NCBI GenBank assembly: GCA_900660155.1
Contig: CABFPE010000126.1
Span: forward strand, 788,765-852,764
Direction of reading: 5' to 3'
Source: Hofstenia miamia
Taxonomy: Eukaryota > Xenacoelomorpha > Acoela > Hofsteniidae
DNA: 64,000 bases
Shown here: positions 47,872 to 59,361 of the stretch, piece after piece
Numbering within the stretch: position 1 is the stretch's first letter
How the letters are laid out: each line of letters opens with the position of its first letter
Made by a program: the position numbers and the translations under genes
The notes under the pieces: generated by a model
Databases searched by the model: none
What the model was told of the DNA's origin: nothing
Seen by the model: the letters and a program-made list of their open reading frames with translations, nothing else

Positions 47872-48961
47872 CAGAGGCGTGCATTCAGGGTAAGCAAGAT
47901 AAGCGCCGCTTGCCAATTGAAATTTATTTGAACAAATGAAGAAAAAATATTTCTGCTTACACAACATATTTATAAGTTTCCAATTCTTTTAAATTTCCTT
48001 TTTTCTTAAATTCTAAACATTAAACTAATTACTGTTCATTTTCGTCATTTAAATAATGTAAAATACTGTATTGTGGGTAGGTTTTTTCTTGTTGAACAAT
48101 TGAACTATATGAGTTTTGTAATAATTGATTTAATATGAAGAGCAATAATAATCAATATCCTATTACTTAAATTTGCGTTGTAATAATTGCTCGACCGTAC
48201 CTTAATCGTGATAATTGGTATTGATAAAAAACAATGTTTCGCAATTATAACTGAAAACAGTTCGTGCAACTGTCTGCCGCTTCCTTTATCACACATTGTT
48301 AACGTAATTGACAAAATCTCCAACCAATCAAAATTCGAAAATACTAGGAGAGGACCGCGGGATTGTTCAATGATTTATATTGTCGAGGCGACAATGGTGA
48401 TTTAAATTTTAAACTAGAACTGCAATTTAGCCTCCAAATCACTTAAAATTGATGACAATCAAAGTGTAACTTTCAAAATTTAGATTTTTTATTTAACAAT
48501 CCAAAAAAAAATTTCACTTAATTTACAAAAATGTATGTATAGAAATAACATTAAAATAGAAATAAATAAATGTTGAAGTAAATACAGTCAATTTAGTAAA
48601 TTCAGATGTAAATTTTTGTATTTGCCTAACCTATATTGATCAGTTTCAAAACTGACCATCTGTGATAAACTGTAATACACTGATTCAATTCGTCATTTTA
48701 TCAAAATTTTTCTTATAACTTTTTCACACTACTAACATGATCTTCAAGATAATTGGGCGACATAACGTCAATTGCATTGTGAGCATTGCTAATTGTCTTT
48801 GGAAATAAAATGTTGTATTTATATTATCTGGTAAATTTTTTAGAAAATGATATATATGCTTGAAATTAAAGTTATATGCAACATATGCAATACAAACATA
48901 TAAATTTTAGAATTATATCATATTCCGCTTCCCCCATTAATATGTGCACTGCACGCCACTT
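47872..48961. mobile_element. hAT-like non-autonomous element, 1.09 kb
   Basis: Ends CAGAGGCGTGCA and TGCACGCCACTT are inverted repeats. Both flanks carry the 8-bp sequence GTCACACG (47864-47871 and 48962-48969). There is no transposase ORF. It lies between the two arms of the CAGGGCCGTGG repeat, suggesting nested insertion. Confidence 0.82.
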
Positions 48962-49012
48962 GTCACACGATTAGTTTTTTTACAATAGTGAAAATTGCGA
49001 TTGTGCATTTTT

Positions 49013-49290
49013 GCACGCCCGTAGCTTGCATTTGAAATTTAGGGGAGCCATGGCCCCGCAAAGTTCAATAAATTAATCATAGTTTTACTCATATGAAATA
49101 GTTTAACACTTTTTCAATGAATTTTTAAATACAATGGCATTAGTATTTGATATATTTCAACTAAAATATATTCACTCTAACTTAGTTACAGAATATTAGA
49201 ATTCATACTATGGAGTTTTGTATCCAGGATGCCAAGGGGAAGAGGGGCCCAGTGGCCAAACAGGGAGGGCCCTCCCCTAGCCACGGCCCT
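49013..49290. mobile_element. hAT-like short element containing the right repeat arm
   Basis: The left end GCCCGTAGCT with GGGGAGCCATGGCCCC resembles the inverted right end GGGGCCATGG-type sequence and CCTAGCCACGGCCCT. A T-rich possible target duplication (CATTTTTG and ATTTTTTG) is imperfect. The right 117 bp pair with 47274-47404. Confidence 0.5.
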
Positions 49291-52038
49291 AATTTTTTGT
49301 CTATTAGTCAAATAATTTGACTATAGTAAAATATTTTGACAAATAGTCAAAAGCGGTTTCTGCGTAAATTGAAATAACCTTCCTAGTATTGTTCATAATA
49401 ATTTGCATTTAATAACTAATTAATTTGGTGTCTCTATAAAACACCTTTTTAGGAGAAAACTAAGCATCGACTATAGCATTTGCACAAAACTTGACGTGGT
49501 AACAGCCGCATACAACATGAAATATTAAGCTAAGGCCACTACTTGTCATTGCTTCCTAAAACTAACAAAAACACGCATTGAATTTACATAAGTTACAAAA
49601 TTAGGCTAACAGAACGTTAAATCAGTCAAATTAAATCGACTATAAGTGCAACTAGCAAAAAGTACATAATCTGCTACATATTGCGCTTAAAACATATATT
49701 CACAAATCTAATGGTAGTTTTTCCATCAAACAGAAATTCAAAATTCCCTTATTTGTGGCAGCTCTAACCTTTTGTAATCTAACCAGACAAATCAGGGAAC
49801 AGTGCATTTCGTCTTGGTAAAATTTAAAATAAATTTATAAGCACAAAAAATAAAGTTGTGTTTCAATGCGTGATAACAAAATGAAAAAATAATTTTGGAG
49901 TAAATAGTTGACTTTTAAATCATGAGCTATTTGACAGATATATATTCTGTCAAACGATAATGCGTCTCAGTCAGCTTATACTTTTTACAAGCAAGATTAA
50001 TATTTCAAAATTTAATATTTAAAACAGTCGTATTAGCATTGCAATATTTTTAAAATAAAATAATTAAAATATCACATGAAAGAGGCGTAAGTATCACAAT
50101 TTCATCCTTGGCTTATAAATACAGTAACTATATTACTTAATGATAAATTAATACTCCAAATTTCTTAAAAATGTTAAATATGATGTGCAGATGATATAAA
50201 TTTTGCTGAGCCTTTGGGTGGTAATAATTTTCATACTTTATTCTTGCTTAATTTTACCAAATTTTGTCAAAAATTTAGCTATGTAGACATCATGGCTGTG
50301 TATGTTGATTTGAAGATTTCTGGTCTTTTGTACTTTTCTCAAGTATTACTAGCTTTTGGAATAGTATTGTTCAATATTTTAATAAGATTTTTTATTTCAG
50401 GTTCAAAAGTCAAGGTAAAGCTTATGCATCAAATTATGACCTGCAAACTACGTGTTCTTACATTGCAAGTTCAAATTCAAGTATTTTTGAAGAAATATAC
50501 ACATCTGATTATGTTTTACAAAATCCTATTTTTGGAATAAGAAAATCTTTCTGAGTTTCTGAGCTTCAAGCAATATGTATTTGTGATTAATAAAGAAACT
50601 GAAAATAAAAATAGTAAATTGTTTACAATATTTTCATGTGATTTTTCAATTAGTTTCAAAAACAAATATTAGTGACTTCTCCTCAAAATGTTTTGAACTT
50701 ATTTGAGTTTATGTTTTTTCATTCCAAGTTCTTGAAAACCCTTCATCTAATAGTTTATTAATAATTTTTTCATTTTTAAGCTTTATGTAATCAGGAATTC
50801 AAGCTTATCTTACATTAAAATTAAATTGAAAATCCCAAAAAAATTCAGTCTTTTAGGTGTAGGATTTAAGTGAAATTCAGTTATTAGTGCAAACACAGTT
50901 TATCCATTCAGCAACAATGTGCAATGCCATGACCATTGACCCAATATAGTATTAATCAATACTGCATTTGCTGCATCTGAATTCATTTTGCTTTAATAAT
51001 AAATATGTGTGAAAATCAACCATTAGAATTTCTTCTATTCAAGCAAATTGTAAGAGATTATAAATTCAGTTTTATCAATCTACTTCTTGATCATTTACAC
51101 TTACCAGTACACTTTATTAAGATCCAATGTTGAAAATTATTGATTCTTAATGGTATTGCAAAAAATATTGTCTCCTAAGTAGCAGACATGTGTTTTTCTT
51201 CAAAACAGCATTCAGTTTCCTATAATTGGTGAACACTCTATAACTTACATGCTGATTTTCAAATATGGTAGGGGAAGTGCAAGGATTGTCACTAGGGCAA
51301 ATAATTACACTTTGTGATAAATTGTGTAGGATACTTTTGCATTCTCCCTTCAAAATTTAAGTATATTTTGAACTTATTGCATAATTGGTTCCTCTAATGT
51401 AGTTACTATTTTATGTGTTTTGCCAAAAGCCTACACAATGGTTCTAAAGATAAAAATATTTTTCTTGCAATACTTTCTTTAAGATATTGAATTAACTTTT
51501 GTTCAAATAACAATGATCAGTTATTTCAACTTAGGGTGTCTTACTCTTCTTCAGTACATCACCTGTAAAATGTTTAGATTTGCCAGTTGAATGACTTTAG
51601 TCATTATAATAACAGCTCTTACTCTTTACTCATAGTGTCTAAATTAGAATGTACATATATCATTTTTATATTTTATAGACATGCATGCATCAATGTACTC
51701 CTAGAGTGTATGTACTCATGCCCATATACCATTATTTGTTTACTTGACTACCTTGTGTTGTCTAACATTACCTCAGGGTTTTAAGATAAATTCAACTTAC
51801 AAGGTTAAAATTTTTACATTTTTATTTTGAGTTCAAGTATTTGTTTTGAAGAAAATTCAAAGTTCAATTAAGTTTTCTTTAACTCCAAAATTTTATTTAT
51901 TTTGCAATAATTTTAAGATTATAAATAATAATTTGCAATTTAAAAAACTTAAATAATTTCATTCTTATGGTATTTTCAAGTGATATTAAACTTGCATTTG
52001 AGTTTGAGCATAATGATTTCTCTTCTGAGTTTTCTTAT
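49291..52038. other. non-coding; CpG disappears part-way through
   Basis: No gene or repeat ends recognised. Up to about 50.1 kb CpG is normal for the window; after one CpG near 50450 none is visible until about 57.03 kb. Confidence 0.6.
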
Positions 52039-52244
52039 TGTAGAATCACAGTGTGATCAGCTACTACTAGCAGTGCTAAGGAACTTAGTGGCATGGCAGA
52101 AAGTTGCAAAGGTGACCATCATAGCAAGTGACCTGCATTCTAACAGAAAAACAGAAGTATTGGTATTTCACCATTGTAATAAATAACAGTAAAGATCCAA
52201 TAAGCAGAACCAGACTTCAGTGATGACCAACTTGCATGGCATCA
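52039..52244 (-). repeat. 3' LTR
   Basis: On the - strand it starts TGATGCCATG and ends TTCTACA. It is the same length as the 5' LTR. It reads CA or TG at positions where the 5' LTR has CG (for example AGCAAGTGAC against AGCGAGCGAC on the + strand). Confidence 0.92.
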
Positions 52245-52496
52245 CACCAAACCAGTATCCAGGAAGAAGATTCCAAACTCAAAAAAGGTGCTACCCTATT
52301 TGTTTCTAGCTGTTAATTTCTAGCTCAATAAAACATTTCTCATTAGTTCTTACTTCTCAGCTCATGTAATAATATTCACATGTAGTTGCCATGTATTCAT
52401 GTTAGCCAGTGGCTTCTTATCATCATAGTGTTAGGTGTTAAGTGTATGTTTGAGTTGCAAATGATTGATAAGAAGTTATTATTCCCTAACTGTAAT

Positions 52497-54610
52497 CCAC
52501 ATTAGGTCACCAGAGGCCTGGAATAAGAGGAGAACACATTGGGTGAGTTGTAGGATCTTGTTATGGATTTTCTTCAGCTGAGTGTGGAGGGCCTGGCCCT
52601 TCTGGAAGATGTCATGAATGGGTAATTTTCCATCTATAAATTTTTTTTGGATTTCCTCCCAACATGAGCTTTTCTCAGACCTCTTGGTATTCTGTAGACT
52701 AACTAGCCTTTTTCACTTCTGCTTTGGTACTGAATATTTGATTTTGTCAGACAAATGAGTGCACACTTTCTTCTTGCCTTTCTATACTCTCCATGATGTT
52801 AAGATGAGGGGTGTAGTGATACAATGAGGTGGGATGTCTAACAAGTTATTTTGCTCTGAGTTGTTCTCTATGTCATAGAGTTCTACTTTCTTGCTCAGTG
52901 AGACCTTGATTATGGATGAGGATAATAGCTTTTCTTCTCAATAGAATTGTTTGGGCAATCACATCACCTACTCAAGGACTAGTATGGGGATTATCTCACC
53001 CTCTTTATTTGCTTGACATGGTGTCTCTGTGAACTGGCTGTATCCACACTCTGGGTAGATGAGACACTCAAGATTAAAGAAAATTTCAGTTTTGTTCTCC
53101 ACATTGTGGTGTGGTAATAGTTTAAAAAACTGTGTTGTAGATCCTGGAGGTTGTTTGATAAGGTGCATGGTACAAAGAGATGCATATTCTGAGTTGAAGT
53201 AAGGGAACTTGGTGTCAATAATCATGCCCCAAATGTACTTCCTTAATACATCAGAGAAGATATTGAGATTGGAAGAGCATATGCTGAGTTTGTTGGTGAT
53301 CATTGCTGGTGATAATCATCCTGTAGGGCTGCTTGCTCCTACCAGCTGAGCATAGTATTTCCTGAATCCCTCCATTGCCTTCCTCAACTTTCCAGGGGAT
53401 GTAGGAATTGAGCATTTGTAGAGAAGCCAGTTTTTAACTTTCAATGGAGCTGGGCATATTGCAAGTTTGTGTATGCAATGTTTGGCTAGCTTTTCTGACA
53501 ATGTCTTATCCAGAGGTAGCTGTAGATGAGGCTCCTGTGTAATAAATATGGAGACAATCAAGATGACTCCTCTTGACTGAATAGCTAGTGGGTGAGTCCC
53601 TGAGAATAGTTGTTGTGTGAATTTCTTTTGGTCTTGCATGTTGTGGGACAGATGTAGTTCACTGAGGAGGTGCTAAAGTGACTGGCTATACTGTGATGAT
53701 GGGCTCCAGATATTGATAACAGGCCACTCAGTCTCTGGGTTGTGATTGGCCTTTATCAAGGCCAAGACTTCTTCAATTTCTTTAAGGGTGGCTCCACTTT
53801 GTAAGAAGGTAAAGCTGACATGCAGGTCTATGACCAAGGTAAGGTGTGACAAGTTGATGTTGATTGACTTTAGCATCTGAACCTGAATGATGGAGTTGAT
53901 GATAAGTTTGGTGTCCATTGCTAATCAGTGTGTGGGGATCTTTTTACATATCAGTAGATCAGTGTAAACAAGCTTTGTGACTGAGACAATGTTGGTATGA
54001 TACATGCTGATTGGCTGATACAAACCTTTGTACAAGATAGTGAAGTTTTCCAACCTAAAGTGTAGGTTGTCCACCACTTCAGGTATGTCTGACTCATATT
54101 CTTCTCATAAAAATATGAATAATTGGATGTTCTCTACCTTGGCCAAATGGTAGGAGATCTTGAGCTGTTCCATAATGTTTGATTGCTTCACTTTGTTAAC
54201 TCACAAAAAGTAGACCATGAGTAGGCTGCTAAAGTTGATGTTGACACACTCAAAGTTCTTTATCATTTTCCAATTATTAAGGAACTGGCTCAGGTTGTTG
54301 AGGGTAAAGTCTTCATTGAACATGGTGTGGATAGTGCTGTGGCAATATTGTTGGCTGAGTCCCTAATACATTTTTGAGTTATAACTGAGAAATGGCATTG
54401 ATTTTTGGGCATCTCTCTATGTCAATAACAAAAGGGATCACATTGACTAAACAAGCAAGTTTCTTGGTGTTGAATGTCCAGCTCAGCTTGTTCTGCATTT
54501 CTTCAGATATGTTGTCACAAGTAAATTGAACAGCCTGCCATGTCACAATAAAATATGGGTGTAAGATTTCATCTCCAACCTTAGATATTTTCTTCTTTCT
54601 TCATTTTTTC
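52497..54610 (-). pseudogene. retroelement ORF3 (env position), third copy
   Basis: - strand pieces (about 54590-54420, 53918-53673, 53639-53316, 53303-52968 and 52660-52497) reproduce the landmarks of the 18-21 kb ORF in the same order: LHPYF at the start, then KKF-QLF, KNWLL, RKYIWG, and a tail resembling FSGVNDIVW. It lies directly after integrase and before the 3' LTR, so the ORF is a real part of this element type. The C-terminal part seen in the other two copies is missing here. Frameshifts and stops show decay. No transmembrane segment or signal peptide is evident. Confidence 0.65.
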
Positions 54611-55310
54611 TGGTACAGAGAGTGGAAGACACTCTGGACAATTCAAGAGTTGATGACCAGGGGCTCAGGGGGTGTTTGAGTCACCTTAGGGAGTTTCTAT
54701 GTTTACAATATTACTAAAAGGCAAATGAAAGTCTCTTAAAGTCTGCTCTTCTAAATCACCTGGGGAGTGTTGTCTCCCTACATAGTGTTGAGTGCTGGAC
54801 AAGTCTCATTAATGTGGAGAGTGTTGTCTCCCCACATAGTCTCAAGAACTGGATGAACTCAACTCTCCATGTCACCAGGAGTGTTGTCACCTAGGTACTG
54901 TAGGACTCTGCTCTGGTCCATTAGGTTGTCCCCTTTTCCTTGTGCTAACCTCCTTGTTTGGGGATTATTGCTTCTTGCACCTTGATACATCTGATCATGG
55001 GTCATCAATTCACCATCTCACTCTTCTTTGGGATGGCAGTTGGTTCTTGTGGCATTTCATCTGATCAATCATGGTTGCTAAACAAAGAGAAAAGATTTAA
55101 ATCCCACACCTGTGGGTCAAGATAATTGTTAACATGCACCCTACATTGGGGCCTAACTTGGGTAGCAGTACTGTTGCTATTATTTTTTATATCACTTTCA
55201 AAATTAGTTTCTTCAAGGTCATCTTCCTTGTATTCAGTTAAATTAGTATAAGTCTCATATTCAGCATTTCTGTTGTTGCTGTTGTTGTAGATTATTAAAT
55301 TTCCTAAATC

Positions 55311-57060
55311 TCATATGGCTCTTTTGAGCCTCTGAAAGTGGACAGTTTTACCATTGTTTAATAAATAAATTTTGTTGTCCAAGACCTTAGTAATTGTAAA
55401 TGGACCTTGCCAATTGATAGCAAGTTTCCATACTTGATTTTGATTTGTGACCAGGCATAGGAAATAGGTGAACACTTTATCTCCCTGCTTGTGCTGTTCT
55501 CTGTACAACTTCCAGTTAAAGTTACATTTCCAATGTATCACTGATTGATTAGTGTTGTGGCAGAAAGTAAGGTGGATCTCCTGCATCTCATGCAACATGT
55601 GAACTATGTATCATTCCAGACTAGTCTCATTATAGTTGAGGTACATGATAGACAGCAGCATACATGCTTCACAGCCAAACATGGCCTTAAACAGAATTAC
55701 TTTTGTCATCAATTGAACAGTGGTATTATAAAAATACTCAACCACCTTGACTACATGTTTCCAATTTCTCCCAGCAGCTTGGGAGAGCACAACTCAAATT
55801 AGCTTAATTAAGGTGTGGTTCAAGCATTCTACTACACCATTAGACTGAGGTTCATAGGCAGTCATGAACTTGTGGAGGATCTCTAGTTCATGAATCAGGG
55901 TCTCCATGAGGCAGTTTTTAAACTGGAGGCCTCAATCAGAAATGAGTTTCTACATTTGGCTCAGCTTAAGCACCTATTCCTTAACAATCTTTTTACCAAT
56001 GATCTCAGCAGTGGTACTGCCCAAGGGGATCAATCTTGCATACTTGGTAAAGTGGTCAATCATGACCAGCAGATACTGGTAGCCCTCATCATCACAAGAC
56101 AGCTTCTCTAAATCCATATGGACAACCTCATTGGTATATTCAGCTGCTCTGTTTTGCAGCTCTGCTTGTTGTTCAGGGAAGTGACCAGTTTCCTGCAGCA
56201 GACATGTCTCACACTTTTTGATCACATCAAGGACAGCTGCTCTTATGCCAATAGTCACATACCTGGTGTTAAAGGTTCTTTCTGGCTGGCTAAACCCCAG
56301 ATTCCCTCTTTGTGAATTCTCTGGACAATGTCACACCAGAAGTACTCAGGTACAGCCAAGCAATTGTTGCAGCTCTTGGTGTACAGTAAGCTTTTCTCAC
56401 TTAACTTCCAGTGATATTGTTTGAAGCAGTGTTTTGCAATGGGGCTAATGGAACAAAGAGGGTTCCTCAACCTCTCAATTATTTCTGACAGCACTTTGTC
56501 ATGCTGCTGACATGACACAATCTCTTCTTTGGTGATCTCTTCTCACACCATTACAGGCAAGATCACTCTTCTGTGGTGATCAGCACTAATCTTCAGGAGG
56601 AGTTCATACTCCATCAGGTTGATGAACCCAAATGGTGTCTTCTCTCTAGAAGGTTTCTGTAGGTCTCATTCATAACTTGGGAGGGTGGTCCAGTAGTCTG
56701 TGTTGAGATGCAGTCTCCTGGGGCAGTGCTGAATTGAAAATGAAAAATCATTTAAATACTTAATCCCCCATGCTACTATGTTAGATTTATCTCCAGAAAA
56801 CTTTTCAGCCACACAAGGGCACTGTTGTTGGTTCACACAATGAAGGTACAGCCTAAAATGAAATATCTGAACTTCTTCAAGCTTTCCACTAAAGCCAGCA
56901 TCTCAGATTTTGTAGCACCATAATTCCACTTTGCTTTCCATAGTTTCCTCCTAAAATACTGCACCAGGCTCCCTATGCCATCAATTACTTGGCTTAACAC
57001 TCTACTGATTGCCACAGCACTGGCATCACAGTCCGCAATAAAGTCCTGCACACCAGGCTC
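55311..57060 (-). pseudogene. Pol remnant: RNase H and integrase
   Basis: RNase H (57051-56833) shows DFIADCDASAVAISRVLSQ and TKSEMLALV, giving the first acidic residues. Integrase has KKCETCLL (end of the HHCC zinc domain), then core Asp in VVHMDLE, Asp in LISD and Glu in EPQSNGVVE. The C-terminal domain (55598-55311) has GDKVF, WQGPFTITKVLDNKIYLL and TVHFQRLKRAI, standard for Ty3/gypsy. Stops at 55974-55976 (TAG), 55950-55952 (TAG) and 55932-55934 (TGA) interrupt the core. RT and protease are absent. Confidence 0.88.
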
Positions 57061-58821
57061 ATCAATTACAAAGCCATTTCCATCAGCTACAATCAGGATA
57101 GCAGTGCTACAGTTTGGTTTAATGTGGCCCTTCTGGCCCCAGTGGTAAGAGCAGGTCTGAAGATCATCTGACCTTTTCTTGGTTAAATGCTTCTCAGGTG
57201 TTGATGAAACCTTAGCAGTAGGCTAGCTAGACTCAGATCCTAATTTCATGTCACCTATGTCCTAATTCTAATTATGCATTATGTAAACCATGCTAATTGC
57301 TCTTTGAATAATTATTTGGAGGTCATCCTCAGGGTCACAATTTAATTCAAAGCAACTACTGATACTATGTGGGAAGCCCCAACAGATGTAGGAGAACAGA
57401 TTATGTTTTGAATATTCAGGTGAAAATTTACTGAGGTGGAACAGCCTCTCCACCTGTGTTATATAGGTGCAGACATCATCCCCTTTCTTGAATGAGAGTT
57501 CACAGAGCAGTATTTTATACTGATGTTTAATGTGAGGGGCACAATAGTGGTCCTCAAAATGACTGATAAGCAATTGGCAATTTGACTTGGTTTCATTGTC
57601 CAGCATCATATATTGGTTGTATGCCAACACTTGTAAGTACATTGAAAATGGGCAACAGTGGCATCTTGGTTAGTTCAAGATTGTTTCATAGTGAGTTTAA
57701 AAAAAAACAGCCATTCATCAAAAGACTGCAAGATTTCACAATTTTTCCAGTAAATTTGGGTAAAACAGAATTTTGATTAAATTAATCAACATTTTCACTC
57801 CTGCTAGACTCAACTGGGAGGATAGATTGAGTGAACTGTGGCCAGCATGTTGTCACAGACTTGCTAGGAACATGCAGATGATTTGGTGCAGTTGACACAA
57901 AAGCAGTAGGTGTAACCATAGTGTTGACTGGTGTCAGAGGCAAACAGGTCACACTCACAACACATGGGCCAGGAGTGGCTATGGTAGTTAATGTTGATAC
58001 TTGAGTCAAAGCAGATTGACTAAACATCAGGCTACAGCTTGTGAAGGGGCTAGCAGGTGTTACAAACTTAGGCGTCAAGGAGTTGGTGTCAGGTGAATTA
58101 GTGGATTGGGAAGTTGAGATGACATGAACTGCATGACCTTATCCATGATTCAGTCTCCAAAAGCTTCAAGGAGATTGTTCACAGCATCACGGGTTTCATA
58201 TTCTGAGGCTCTGGAAGGAGTAGAGTGTCAATGAGGAGGTAAGTTCTCTTGGTAAGACGACTGTGGCAGAGCTGAGGCTGGGGTGGTGAGATTCTGGATT
58301 TGGAGCTCCAGGGAAGTGATAGCATCAGTCAAACGTCACTCTCTCAGTAGAGCCTCAGAGGCCTGTAGTTTAATTCAGCCTGTAGGGAATCAATGTGTTG
58401 TTTGTATTTGGTTCTCATCAAAGTTTGCTGAGTTAAGGAATCCTTGAGTTGCTCAATCTCCACTGCTTGCAGGTCTATAGGTGGTGAAATAGTGTCACAC
58501 AGAAGAAAAGGATTGAGAGGAGCATTGGTGGTGTTGAGCATTCACTGGTGTTGGAGCAAAGTGAGGGGGTGAAGATAAGTTAACTAACAATCCATCGGTG
58601 CCATGGGTAGTGTCCTGGCCACCTGCACTTGCACAGGGGATGCTCCATGAAAAAGTCCCATTACAAGAAAAACTATTCACATCCATAATAAATGGTAAAG
58701 AAAAAGAATCAAGAAAATTTAGTAGCAATCCAAAAGCAGTTTGAGAGTATACTTCAGAGAGTCCAGTATACAAAGCTAAAACAGTAGACAGCATGGTATA
58801 GGGTTTTGTTACTAAATCCAA
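57061..58821 (-). pseudogene. Gag remnant
   Basis: From the PBS side: a Ser/Thr-rich N-terminal part (58821-58495), a coiled-coil segment (EIEQLKDSLTQQ, 58541-58344), a Thr/Pro/Val-rich spacer (58078-57782), then the capsid-type domain (57642-57268). In that domain, ITQVERLFHLSKFSPEYSKHN aligns with the Gag at 14.8-15.1 kb. The zinc knuckle at 57109-57153 has Ser and Trp in place of the first two Cys, so zinc binding is lost. Confidence 0.8.
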
Positions 58822-58901
58822 ATACTAGAAGAGAGAAACAAACAGTGGGGTAGCAACAGAAACAAGCTCAGAACATCGTCAGAGCTCAGTGACAGCTCAT
58901 G

Positions 58902-58919
58902 ATCACGTCAGGGTCACCA
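58902..58919 (-). promoter_or_regulatory. tRNA primer-binding site
   Basis: On the - strand TGGTGACCCTGACGTGAT directly follows the LTR end TTCTACA. TGG at its start is the complement of a tRNA CCA end, as required for minus-strand priming. The tRNA species was not determined. Confidence 0.8.
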
Positions 58920-59125
58920 TGTAGAATCATGGGGTGCTTGGTGACTACTAGCGGGGCTAAGGAACTTAGTAGCATGGCAGAAGATTGCAGAGGTGACCAT
59001 CATAGCGAGCGACTTGCATTCTAACAGAAAAACAGAAGTATTGGTATTTTGCCATTGTAATAAATAACAGTACAGATCCACCAAGCAGAACTAGACTTCA
59101 ACAACAACCAACTTACATGGCATCA
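58920..59125 (-). repeat. 5' LTR
   Basis: 206 bp, TG...CA on the - strand, partner of 52039-52244. It retains several CpGs lost from the other LTR. Confidence 0.92.
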
Positions 59126-59285
59126 CTGTGGTGGTTCAAAAGAACAATGACCTCTGGGGCTGCAGGCTTTGACACTACCTTGTTTATGTTTGCAAGTTTC
59201 TACCCTAAATTTAAATTGAATTAAAATACTGACTGTGGTAATCAAGATGTGGCATCCTCTCCTTGAATTGTACATAGATAATACG

Positions 59286-59301
59286 CAAACAACGCACAGT
59301 G

Positions 59302-59339
<38 letters not shown>

Positions 59340-59361
59340 TATTAGCACTGTGTGTTGTTTG
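59286..59361. repeat. palindrome centred on an (AT)n tract
   Basis: CAAACAACGCACAGTGCTAA on the left and TTAGCACTGTGTGTTGTTTG on the right are reverse complements with one mismatch; the middle is (AT)n. The whole can form a hairpin or cruciform. Confidence 0.9.

Larger units (their letters stand above)
52039..59125 (-). mobile_element. Ty3/gypsy-type LTR retrotransposon, 7.1 kb
   Basis: Two 206-bp LTRs in the same orientation bound an internal region holding, on the - strand and in order, PBS, Gag, degenerate zinc knuckle, RNase H, integrase and ORF3. Protease and RT are deleted, since the knuckle is followed directly by RNase H. The 5-bp flanks (CTTAT on the left, CTGTG on the right) do not match, so no target duplication survives. 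Many stops make it non-functional. LTR differences concentrate at CpG sites. Confidence 0.9.

Noticed and set aside
50214-50540. 108-codon ORF
   Set aside because: Low-complexity Phe/Leu/Ile composition in AT-rich DNA, no motif and no support from context.
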